Source of the DNA: Lachnospiraceae bacterium UBA7093 | Lineage (GTDB): Bacteria > Bacillota > Clostridia > Lachnospirales > Lachnospiraceae | DNA: 39,021 nucleotides | Reading direction: 5' to 3' | Assembly (NCBI GenBank): GCA_002492465.1 | Contig: DKYT01000004.1 | Span: 131,019 to 170,039 of the forward strand | Shown: piece after piece, positions 32,161-39,021 of the stretch | Position numbering within the stretch: position 1 is the stretch's first letter | How the letters are laid out: every line of letters starts with the position of its first letter | Position numbers and translations under genes: made by a program | Notes under the pieces: model-generated | What the model was told of the DNA's origin: nothing | Database searches by the model: none | What the model saw: the letters and a program-made list of their open reading frames with translations, nothing else

Positions 32161-32994
32161 ATGGGCAGAGTGCTGTTATGTACGGGAAGATATGCGAAGA
32201 ATCCCTATTATCTGGAAAGTGTATGCGCAAATGTATATTGCGTAGAAGAATTATGTTACCTGTTTGCCAGCAATCCTTTTCTGATCAACCGGGATATTAT
32301 GGATCGGGGGCTGGCGGAATGGTTGGATCATGAATGCGGTCTTACGGAGCTGAGTCATCAGCTTTTTAATCTGTTCCATAAGGGCAGCCAGCCCGGAATC
32401 TTTGTCAGTGTAATTTTGGATTACGTAAATTACTGTACCCCGGAGGAAAAGAAAAAGATAGAGGATGTACTGCAGAGCAATGCAGGACTGAATGATTATG
32501 AAAGGCAGAAAAAGCAGGCTGATTTCCTTTTGAAAAACCATCGTCCAAGGCTTGCGGTGGAGGCATATGACCAGCTCCTTGGACATCTGCCGGAAACGGA
32601 AAGCGCCTTAAAACCTCAGATTTGCCACAATATGGGAGTTGCCTACGCCAGCGTTTTTCAGTTTGAAATGGCAGCACGTTATTTCAGGCGCGCTTATGAA
32701 ATAACGGGAAATGAAGAGACGGGGATTCAATATCTGGCGGCACAGAGAATGCATCTTCAGGAAAACGCTTATATTGCCTTTATTGCGGAGCATGGGGAAT
32801 ATTACAATCTTTCCCTTCAACTGGAGAAGCGGCTGGAGGAGGCGAGAGGCGAGTTTGAGGCTTCTCAGGAGAATCGAATGCTGACGGCGCTTAAAATTTA
32901 TAAGGAGGAAGGCAACGTAGCTTCCTATTATGAGGAGATCGACAAGATTCTCACAAAGAAAAAGGATGAATACCGGCAGCTTGTGGGACAATAA
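32161..32994 (+). CDS. TPR-containing protein of unknown function
   Basis: 277 residues; the ribosome binding site is modest (AAGGGCGG). The N-terminal third (MGRVLLCTGRYAKNPYYLESVCANVYCVEELCYLFASNPFLINRDIMD) is Cys/Tyr-rich and unrecognised. From ~115 on it is helical, with a good TPR pair around residues 148-192 (ALKPQICHNMGVAYASVFQFEMAARYFRRAYEIT) and a coiled-coil end (LQLEKRLEEARGEFEASQENRMLTALKIYKEEGN). There is no signal peptide. It starts 15 bases after the Hsp70-like gene; TPR proteins commonly bind Hsp70 tails or partner helices, so a co-factor role is a natural guess. Confidence 0.75.
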   Translation: MGRVLLCTGRYAKNPYYLESVCANVYCVEELCYLFASNPFLINRDIMDRGLAEWLDHECGLTELSHQLFNLFHKGSQPGIFVSVILDYVNYCTPEEKKKIEDVLQSNAGLNDYERQKKQADFLLKNHRPRLAVEAYDQLLGHLPETESALKPQICHNMGVAYASVFQFEMAARYFRRAYEITGNEETGIQYLAAQRMHLQENAYIAFIAEHGEYYNLSLQLEKRLEEARGEFEASQENRMLTALKIYKEEGNVASYYEEIDKILTKKKDEYRQLVGQ

Positions 32995-33070
32995 GAACAT
33001 TGTGGGGCAATGAGGAAAATAATTGCAGGGGTAAGGAAAGGTTAAGAATTCCTTAGGGAACAGGAGCGGC

Positions 33071-34255
33071 ATGGGACTGATAAAAAAAATATTGCAATGG
33101 AAAAAAAATCGTGAAGAGCCTGACTTCGAGGTGGAAGACTGGAATGAAGTGGTCTATGACAGAGAGGACTACCAGATCAACGATAAAAGTCAGCGCGAGG
33201 AATATGTAAAGGGATGCCTGGAACAGATCGCGGAGGCTTCAAAGGAGCTGGAGACCTTACAGTTTGAGTACAATATGGTCACCGCCTATTTAAAGGATAT
33301 GGAGGAGATCGAGGCGCTGCCGGAGGAGGAGATGGCGGAGCTGATAGAGTGCGCAAAGAAGATCGATGCGCTGGAACAGCAGCAGTCAGGGTACAAAGAA
33401 AGAAAGAACCGGATGAGCGAGGAAATGTACCATAAGATGGAGCGGCTGGAGGAGGAAATCCAGGAGGGATACGAAAAGCTGTCCCAGGCGGAGGAATACC
33501 AGGATTTCATTAAGCGGGACCTGCGGAAGCTGGACGGGGAAAAGCATGCGTACCTGTTCCGCAGAAGCGAGCTGCGCCGTATCATCGCCGATACCAGATC
33601 TATGGCGATTGTCTGCACCGTTGCCGTAATCGTTGGAATTTTGATTCTTTTTATTTTACAGTTTGGATTTCGAATGAACACAAAGCTGGGTTATCTTGCG
33701 GTGGCGATGGTAGGAGCGATTGCCATTACCGCTATTTTTGTGAAGCATAACGATTCCGTAAAGGAACTGGCGCGGGTAGAGGGCGGTATCAATCATATTA
33801 TCAGGCTCCAGAATACCGTGAAGATCCGATATGTAAATAATACCCATCTGCTGGACTACCTGTATTTGAAATACAATGTCTCCAGCGCCAGCGAGCTTGG
33901 AAAGAGCTGGCAGCAGTATCAGGAGGAGAAGGCGGAAAGACACAGCTACCTTCAGGCGGAGCGGGAACTGGATCAGTGCCAGAAGGATCTGCTGCATGTT
34001 CTTCGCCGTTATCAGGTGAAGGATCCCATGATCTGGCTGCACCAGACGGCAGCTTTGTTAGATAAAAAAGAAATGGTGGAAATACGCCACAACCTGATTA
34101 TCAGACGACAGTCTTTGAGGCGGCGTATGGATTACAATAAGGAGGTGATTGCAGGAAAGGCACAGGCGGAGATCAAGGATCTGGTAGAAAATTATCCTAA
34201 ATATGCCAGGGAGATTCTGGACATTGTCGGGGAGTATGAAAAGGATTTTTCTTAG
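33071..34255 (+). CDS. Coiled-coil protein with two central membrane helices
   Basis: 394 residues behind AGGAG. Residues ~40-165 are heptad-rich (EQIAEASKELETLQFEYNMVTAYL, AELIECAKKIDALEQQQSGYKERKNRMSEEMYHKMERLEEEIQEGYEKL). Two hydrophobic helices follow, SMAIVCTVAVIVGILILFILQFGF (~177-200) and LGYLAVAMVGAIAITAIFV (~206-225). A second coiled coil and helical domain run to the end (AELARVEGG-like, then QAERELDQCQKDLLHVLRRYQVK). A hairpin topology would leave both coiled coils in the cytoplasm, anchoring a cytoplasmic assembly. I do not recognise the family. It is fourth in the scaffold/Hsp70-like cluster; the gap before it is 76 bases. Confidence 0.78.
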   Translation: MGLIKKILQWKKNREEPDFEVEDWNEVVYDREDYQINDKSQREEYVKGCLEQIAEASKELETLQFEYNMVTAYLKDMEEIEALPEEEMAELIECAKKIDALEQQQSGYKERKNRMSEEMYHKMERLEEEIQEGYEKLSQAEEYQDFIKRDLRKLDGEKHAYLFRRSELRRIIADTRSMAIVCTVAVIVGILILFILQFGFRMNTKLGYLAVAMVGAIAITAIFVKHNDSVKELARVEGGINHIIRLQNTVKIRYVNNTHLLDYLYLKYNVSSASELGKSWQQYQEEKAERHSYLQAERELDQCQKDLLHVLRRYQVKDPMIWLHQTAALLDKKEMVEIRHNLIIRRQSLRRRMDYNKEVIAGKAQAEIKDLVENYPKYAREILDIVGEYEKDFS

Positions 34256-34264
34256 AAAGTTTTC

Positions 34265-34293
34265 TTGACTTCTATAGGGGACCATGATAGCAT
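34265..34293 (+). promoter_or_regulatory. Promoter of the amino acid ABC operon
   Basis: TTGACT and TAGCAT are 17 bases apart. The -10 lies within the first copy of the repeat at 34283-34295. Confidence 0.5.
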
Positions 34294-34332
34294 GAGAGTC
34301 GTATAAAAGGGCGCTTTATCATGGTAGCATGA
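34283..34332. promoter_or_regulatory. Direct repeat CATGrTAGCATGA over promoter and leader
   Basis: CATGATAGCATGA (34283-34295) recurs as CATGGTAGCATGA (34320-34332), one mismatch, starts 37 bases apart. In addition ACCATGAT (34281-34288) and ATCATGGT (34318-34325) are inverted copies. One copy is over the -10 and the other in the early transcript, as expected for a repressor with two sites. Confidence 0.5.
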
Positions 34333-34376
34333 TGCAGTGCTGGGAAAAATATTTTGCGGTAACGAGAGGAGAAATT

Positions 34377-35180
34377 ATGAAAAAACAGATTGCATTATGG
34401 ACGGTAACAGCGCTGGCAGCAAGTATGCTTTTTGGCTGTGGAGGGACTTCGGAGGATGCAAAGGAGACGGCGCAGACAGATAAAACTACCTTTACAGTGG
34501 GGTTTGACGCGGAGTTTCCGCCTTACGGCTATATGGATGAGAACGGCGATTACACCGGATTTGACCTGGATCTTGCCCAGGAGGTCTGCACACGCAGAGG
34601 CTGGGAACTGGTGAAACAGCCTGTTGACTGGGATTCAAAGGATATGGAACTTTCCTCAGGCGCTATCGACTGTATCTGGAACGGCTTTACCATGGACGGG
34701 CGGGAGGATGCTTATACCTGGTCGGTGCCCTATGTGGATAACAGCCAGGTATTTGTGGTGAAAACAGATGCAGGCATTGCTTCTCCTGCAGATCTTGCAG
34801 GTAAAGTGGTGGGCGTTCAGAAGGATTCTTCTGCACTGGCAGCTTTGGAAGGAGATTCCGCCGAACTTGCAGGCACCTTTTCCGCTTTAAACCAGTATGC
34901 GGATTATAATACCGGTTTTATGGATCTGGAAGCGGGGGCGATCGACGCGCTGGCGGTTGATATAGGAGTGGCAAATTATCAGATTGAATCCAGAGGCAGC
35001 GGTTATATGATTCTGGAGGAGAAGCTTGCTACAGAGCAGTATGGCATTGGATTTTTACTGGGTAACGAGGAGTTGAAGGATCAGGTGGAATCCACTTTGC
35101 TGGAAATGGCGGATGATGGCAAATTTATGGAGATCGCCAAAAAGTACGGTCTGGAAGACAGCGTATGCCTGGGTAAATAG
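34377..35180 (+). CDS. Polar amino acid ABC transporter binding lipoprotein
   Basis: 267 residues from ATG 34377 behind GAGAGGAG. Lipobox MLFG-Cys21 gives a membrane-anchored extracellular protein. FTVGFDAEFPPYGYMDENGDYTGFDLDLAQEVCTRRGWELVKQPVDWDSKDMELSSGAIDCIWNGFT, read in pieces, is the family 3 (GlnH/FliY/ArtJ-like) binding fold, and GLAVDIGVANYQI and YGIGFLLGNEEL close it. Substrate is a polar amino acid; glutamine, cystine or arginine cannot be separated here. First gene of a complete three-gene transporter. Confidence 0.93.
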   Translation: MKKQIALWTVTALAASMLFGCGGTSEDAKETAQTDKTTFTVGFDAEFPPYGYMDENGDYTGFDLDLAQEVCTRRGWELVKQPVDWDSKDMELSSGAIDCIWNGFTMDGREDAYTWSVPYVDNSQVFVVKTDAGIASPADLAGKVVGVQKDSSALAALEGDSAELAGTFSALNQYADYNTGFMDLEAGAIDALAVDIGVANYQIESRGSGYMILEEKLATEQYGIGFLLGNEELKDQVESTLLEMADDGKFMEIAKKYGLEDSVCLGK

Positions 35181-35205
35181 GGAAACCGGGGCGGAAGGAG
35201 AATAA

Positions 35206-35853
35206 ATGAGTACAATCACCATGCTGATGCAGTTGGGAAAGGGTATGATATCAACGGCGGGAATCTTTTTTCTTACCCTCCTTTTTTCCCTTCCCCTGGG
35301 GCTTATTGTGTCCTTTGGAAGAATGTCAGGAAATGTGCTGGTCAGAGGCATTTCCAAATTTTACATATCTATTATGCGGGGAACACCCCTGATGCTGCAG
35401 CTGCTGGTGGTGTATTTTGCGCCTTACTATGTGTTTGGGCTGAACCTGAGGGGCTATCGGTTCCCGGCAATCATTCTTGCCTTTTGCATTAACTATGCCG
35501 CTTATTTTGCGGAGATTTACAGAGGCGGTATCGAGTCTATTGCGGTGGGACAGTATGAGGCGGCGAAGGTGCTTGGATATAACAGAGTCCAGACCTTTTT
35601 TAAGATCATTCTTCCTCAGGTCATGAAACGGATTCTTCCTTCTATCACCAACGAAACCATAACCCTGGTGAAGGATACCTCTCTTGCCTTTGTCCTTGCC
35701 CAGGCTGAAATGTTTACCATAGCAAAGCAGATTGCGGCAAAGGATACCAGTATGATGCCACTCATGGCGGCGGGCGTGTTTTACTACATCTTTAATTTTT
35801 TGGTGGCGTTTGTGATGGAGCGGATTGAAAAATCCATGGGATATTACAAGTAG
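35206..35853 (+). CDS. Amino acid ABC transporter permease
   Basis: 215 residues, behind AAGGAG. HisM/GlnP-type signature: RGTPLMLQLLVVYFAPYYVF, IILAFCINYAAYFAEIYRGGIESIAVGQYEAAKVLGY (EAA-type coupling region) and ITNETITLVKDTSLAFVLAQAEMF. About five membrane helices. It probably forms a homodimeric channel, because only one permease gene is present. Confidence 0.95.
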   Translation: MSTITMLMQLGKGMISTAGIFFLTLLFSLPLGLIVSFGRMSGNVLVRGISKFYISIMRGTPLMLQLLVVYFAPYYVFGLNLRGYRFPAIILAFCINYAAYFAEIYRGGIESIAVGQYEAAKVLGYNRVQTFFKIILPQVMKRILPSITNETITLVKDTSLAFVLAQAEMFTIAKQIAAKDTSMMPLMAAGVFYYIFNFLVAFVMERIEKSMGYYK

Positions 35854-35861
35854 GAGGCGCT

Positions 35862-36626
35862 ATGGGCAAAAATGTCTTATTGGAAATTAACCATATGAGC
35901 AAGGGCTTTGGGGAACTGGATGTGATCAGGGACATTTCCCTTTCTGTAAGCGAGGGAGAGGTGGTGTCCATTATTGGTCCTTCAGGCTCCGGCAAATCTA
36001 CCCTTCTTCGGTGCGCCACCATGCTGGAGAAAATGGACGGAGGAGAGCTGATCTATCTGGGCGAAAAGGCGGCATGGATGGAAGAGGACAGATGCGTGTA
36101 TGCGGGAAAGAGCAGACTGAAGGAGATTCACAAGTATTTCGGACTGGTTTTTCAGAATTTCAATTTGTTCCCTCATTATACCGTATTGAAAAATATAATC
36201 GATGCGCCTGTATGTGCCGCAGGGGTTCCCAAAAGGGAGGCGGTGGAAAGGGCGCGGATGCTTCTGGAGCAGCTGGGGCTTTCCGATAAGGAGCAGGCAT
36301 ATCCCTGCCAGCTCTCAGGCGGACAGCAGCAGAGAGTCTCCATTGCAAGGGCGTTGGCGCTGCAGCCCAGGATCTTGTTTTTTGACGAGCCTACCTCGGC
36401 GCTGGATCCGGAGCTTACAGGGGAAGTCCTGAAGGTAATCAGGCAGCTGGCGAAAGAACACATGACCATGATTATTGTGACCCATGAGATGCAGTTTGCC
36501 AGGGAGCTTTCCGACAGAATTATTTTTATGGAGCAGGGCGTCATCAGGGCGCAGGGAACGCCGGAAGAGATCTTTACCTCTCAGGAGGAAAGGGTCAGAG
36601 AATTTATCGGGAAATTTGCAGGTTAG
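35862..36626 (+). CDS. Amino acid ABC transporter ATP-binding protein
   Basis: 254 residues, start eight bases after the permease stop, behind AGGAGG. Walker A GPSGSGKST, Q-loop FQNFNLFPHYTVLKNI, signature LSGGQQQRVSIARAL, Walker B ILFFDEPTSALDPELTGEVL and the switch His in IIVTHEMQFA. A ~16-residue insert (GEKAAWMEEDRCVYAGKS) lies between Walker A and the Q-loop, where most GlnQ proteins have a short DG turn. It energises the two proteins encoded upstream. Confidence 0.96.
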   Translation: MGKNVLLEINHMSKGFGELDVIRDISLSVSEGEVVSIIGPSGSGKSTLLRCATMLEKMDGGELIYLGEKAAWMEEDRCVYAGKSRLKEIHKYFGLVFQNFNLFPHYTVLKNIIDAPVCAAGVPKREAVERARMLLEQLGLSDKEQAYPCQLSGGQQQRVSIARALALQPRILFFDEPTSALDPELTGEVLKVIRQLAKEHMTMIIVTHEMQFARELSDRIIFMEQGVIRAQGTPEEIFTSQEERVREFIGKFAG

Positions 36627-36682
36627 TAAAAGAAATAGAGGAAAAGAGCATGTGCCGCGGAGGCGGCGGAATGGAGGAAACC

Positions 36683-37390
36683 ATGAAAAAAATGGAACAG
36701 CTTTACGAAGGAAAAGCAAAGAAAGTATTTGCAACGGAGGATCCGGATGTAGTAATCGTGGACTATAAGGATGATGCCACGGCATTTAACGGGGAAAAGA
36801 AAGGAACCATCGTGGGCAAGGGCGTGATCAACAACCGTATGACCAACCATGTGTTTAAGCTTCTGGAAAAGGAAGGAGTGCCCACCCATCTGATCGAAGA
36901 GCTAAGCGACAGAGAAACGGCAGTGAAAAAGGTAGAGATCGTGCCTCTTGAGGTGATTATCCGCAATGTGGCGGCAGGAAGTTTTTCAAAGCGTCTGGGC
37001 GTGCCGGAGGGAACCCCTTTCAAGGAGCCTACCATTGAATTCAGTTACAAAAACGACGAGCTGGGCGATCCTTTGATCAATAGCTATTTTGCAGTTGCCC
37101 TGGGGCTTGCCACCTGGGAAGAGCTTGAAACCATCAAGAAATACGCGTTTAAGGTAAACGAGGTGCTGAAGGCATATTTCCTTCAGGCGGACATAAAACT
37201 GATCGATTTTAAAATTGAGTTTGGCCGCTTCCATGGACAGATTCTCCTGGCGGATGAGACGTCGCCGGATACCTGCCGGTTATGGGATGTAAATACCAAC
37301 GAAAAGCTGGATAAGGATCGTTTCCGCAGGGATCTTGGAAATGTGGAGGAAGCATACAACGAGGTGTTTAAGCGTTTGGGGCTTGCCTAA
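36683..37390 (+). CDS. purC: Phosphoribosylaminoimidazole-succinocarboxamide synthase
   Basis: 235 residues from ATG 36683, which follows GGAGG; earlier ATGs at 36650 and 36671 would give N-terminal extensions not seen in the family. EQLYEGKAKKVFAT, DYKDDATAFNGEKKG, LEVIIRNVAAGSFSKRLGV, IDFKIEFGRF and ILLADETSPDTCRLWD are SAICAR synthetase motifs. It joins CAIR and aspartate using ATP in step 7 of purine synthesis. A small GCCGC/GCGGC hairpin (36654-36667) lies just before its ribosome binding site. No promoter or terminator was found in the 56 bases after the ABC ATPase gene. Confidence 0.97.
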   Translation: MKKMEQLYEGKAKKVFATEDPDVVIVDYKDDATAFNGEKKGTIVGKGVINNRMTNHVFKLLEKEGVPTHLIEELSDRETAVKKVEIVPLEVIIRNVAAGSFSKRLGVPEGTPFKEPTIEFSYKNDELGDPLINSYFAVALGLATWEELETIKKYAFKVNEVLKAYFLQADIKLIDFKIEFGRFHGQILLADETSPDTCRLWDVNTNEKLDKDRFRRDLGNVEEAYNEVFKRLGLA

Positions 37391-37444
37391 AATCTCTCTG
37401 CCCAAAAGGACAGGCAAGGGATAATAGGAGAATTGAGGAAGATT

Positions 37445-38926
37445 ATGAAAAAAGAAGACAGTCCCGAGACTCTGGGGGAAAAAGAGGACGAGGGGAGCAG
37501 GCGAAGCCTGGATGATAAGCTGGGCGAGGAATGCGGCGTTTTCGGCATTTATGATTTCGACGGCGAGGACGTGGCGTCTACTATTTACTATGGCTTATTT
37601 GCCTTGCAGCACAGAGGACAGGAAAGCTGCGGCATTGCCGTCAGCGACACCGCAGGTCCTAAGGGAAAGGTATTGAGCGCAAAGGATATGGGGCTTTTAA
37701 ACGAAGCCTTTACCCCTGAAATCCTTGAAAAATTAAAAGGCGATATAGGGGTAGGGCATGTGCGGTATTCTACAGCCGGAAGTTCCACCAGGGAAAACGC
37801 CCAGCCTTTGGTTTTAAAATATGTAAAGGGAACCCTGGGGCTTGCCCATAACGGCAACCTGATCAATGCGCCGGAGCTGCGCAGAGAGCTGGAATATACC
37901 GGGGCAATTTTTCAGACTACCATCGACTCGGAGGTGATCGCATATCACATCGCCCGGGAACGGTTAAATGCAAAGTCGGTGGAGGAAGCGGTAGGACGCG
38001 CTATGAAAAAGATCAAAGGCGCCTATTCTCTGATCGTAATGTCGCCCCGGAAGCTGATTGGGGCAAGGGATCCTTTCGGTTTTAGACCGCTTTGTATAGG
38101 AAAACGGGGAAACGCCTATGTGCTTGCCTCGGAAACCTGCGCCCTTGACACTGTGGGAGCTTCCTTTGTAAGGGATGTGGAGCCGGGAGAGATCGTTACC
38201 ATATCCCCGGAGAAAGGAATTCAGTCAGACAAAAGCATGTGTATTCCAAAGGAGCAGCATGCAAGATGTGTTTTTGAGTACATTTATTTTGCCAGACCGG
38301 ACAGCTATATTGACGGTATGAGCGTGTATCATTCCCGTATTCTTGCGGGAAAGTTCCTTGCCGTGGATTCTCCTGTGGAGGCGGATTTGGTGGTTGGCGT
38401 GCCTGAGTCGGGAAACTGCGCCGCCTTGGGTTATTCCATGGAGTCGGGGATACCCTATGGACAGGCCTTTGTGAAGAACGGTTACGTGGGCAGAACCTTT
38501 ATAAAGCCCAAGCAGAAAAGCCGGGAAAGCAGCGTACAGGTAAAGCTGAACGTACTGAGGGAAGCGGTGGAAGGAAAGCGGGTCATTATGATCGACGATT
38601 CCATTGTTCGTGGCACCACCTCGGACCGGATCGTACATATGCTTCGGGAGGCAGGCGCCAGGGAAGTGCATATGCGGGTGAGCGCGCCGCCTTTTTTGTG
38701 GCCATGCTATTTTGGAACGGACGTACCGGCAAGAGAGCAGTTGATTGCATATAATCGTTCGATAGAAGAAATATGCCGTGTGATCGGCGCGGATTCCCTG
38801 GGATATTTGCGGGAAGAAAGACTCCATGAAATTGTGGGAAACAGGGGCATCTGTAAGGGCTGCTTTACAGGGAAATACCCCATGGAACCGCCTGTGGAGG
38901 ATATACGCGGCGAATTTGAGAGTTAA
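37445..38926 (+). CDS. purF: Amidophosphoribosyltransferase
   Basis: 493 residues from ATG 37445 behind GAGGA; a TTG twelve bases upstream has its AGGAG too close. A 29-residue acidic propeptide precedes Cys30 of CGVFGIYDF, which becomes the N-terminal nucleophile after self-cleavage. The glutaminase domain includes LQHRGQESCGIAV, GVGHVRYSTAG and LAHNGNLIN. The PRPP site is VIMIDDSIVRGTTSDR. Four cysteines (ARCVFEY, WPCYFG and the CKGC pair) match the iron-sulfur ligands of the Bacillus subtilis enzyme, so an oxygen-sensitive cluster is predicted. It catalyses the committed step of purine synthesis. Confidence 0.97.
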   Translation: MKKEDSPETLGEKEDEGSRRSLDDKLGEECGVFGIYDFDGEDVASTIYYGLFALQHRGQESCGIAVSDTAGPKGKVLSAKDMGLLNEAFTPEILEKLKGDIGVGHVRYSTAGSSTRENAQPLVLKYVKGTLGLAHNGNLINAPELRRELEYTGAIFQTTIDSEVIAYHIARERLNAKSVEEAVGRAMKKIKGAYSLIVMSPRKLIGARDPFGFRPLCIGKRGNAYVLASETCALDTVGASFVRDVEPGEIVTISPEKGIQSDKSMCIPKEQHARCVFEYIYFARPDSYIDGMSVYHSRILAGKFLAVDSPVEADLVVGVPESGNCAALGYSMESGIPYGQAFVKNGYVGRTFIKPKQKSRESSVQVKLNVLREAVEGKRVIMIDDSIVRGTTSDRIVHMLREAGAREVHMRVSAPPFLWPCYFGTDVPAREQLIAYNRSIEEICRVIGADSLGYLREERLHEIVGNRGICKGCFTGKYPMEPPVEDIRGEFES

Positions 38927-38956
38927 GGGAGAGGAATATAGGAGGAAGGTAAATAC

Positions 38957-39021
38957 ATGAGTACGGACAAATATGTAAGTCCTTTGTCTGAGCGGTATGC
39001 CAGCAGGGAAATGCAGTATAT
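38957..39021 (+). CDS. purB: Adenylosuccinate lyase, N-terminal fragment
   Basis: Twenty-one codons are visible (MSTDKYVSPLSERYASREMQ and one more), behind a GGAGGAAGG tract. The opening YVSPLSERYAS is characteristic of clostridial PurB, which acts after PurC in the IMP pathway and again in AMP synthesis. The gene continues past the window end, so only the start can be annotated. Confidence 0.85.
   Translation, partial: MSTDKYVSPLSERYASREMQY

Noticed and set aside
36627..36682. Purine riboswitch or promoter before purC
   Set aside because: The gap is only 56 bases, has no purine aptamer features and no -35/-10 pair; only a small GC hairpin is present.

Overview
The window reads as a chromosomal segment of a low-to-moderate GC Gram-positive Clostridia, most likely a Lachnospiraceae. 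The reasons are GGAGG-type ribosome binding sites before almost every gene, several lipobox lipoproteins, a textbook HrcA/CIRCE operator, a Bacillus-type PurF with a propeptide and four candidate iron-sulfur cysteines, a SpoIID-like wall protein, and a four-gene cluster of large unnamed proteins that I associate from memory with this family. No tRNA, rRNA, CRISPR array, insertion sequence or phage module was seen. The family assignment is inference.

Layout. 1-3004: the tail of a Pro/Thr-repeat surface protein, a flavin-binding NimA-like protein and a secreted metallo-beta-lactamase-fold lipoprotein. 3016-8402: a HAD phosphatase facing away from a PHP phosphoesterase-sbcD-sbcC operon (DNA end processing), with a palindrome between the divergent promoters. 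8465-10926: a COG2509-like FAD oxidoreductase overlapping a PrsA-like foldase lipoprotein. 10980-13187: CIRCE-controlled htpG with an acidic insert. 13221-14529: a signal-peptide-less SpoIID-like/peptidoglycan-binding protein behind a palindrome that covers its ribosome binding site. 14624-23561: a sugar locus made of a LacI-type regulator, ABC importer (binding protein and two permeases, the first broken by an in-frame TGA), GH65 phosphorylase, esterase, beta-phosphoglucomutase and NodB-like deacetylase. The likely flow is import of an alpha-glucosyl disaccharide (perhaps acylated), phosphorolysis to beta-glucose-1-phosphate, and isomerisation to glucose-6-phosphate. 23658-25939: small accessory genes (minimal nucleotidyltransferase, small membrane protein, GNAT acetyltransferase, MarR regulator with flavin-binding partner). 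26010-27022, minus strand: an AraC-type regulator translationally coupled to a ClpP paralogue.

27223-34255 holds the most unusual part: four consecutive same-strand genes encoding a 1185-residue scaffold (beta-rich N-terminus, helical-repeat remainder), a compact Hsp70-like protein with a degenerate phosphate-2 motif and a lidless substrate-binding-like C-terminus, a TPR-type protein, and a coiled-coil protein with two membrane helices. I propose a membrane-tethered Hsp70-like/TPR assembly of unknown function.

34377-36626 is a complete polar amino acid ABC transporter (binding protein, permease, ATPase), and 36683-39021 is the purine biosynthesis run purC-purF-purB, with purB cut by the window end.
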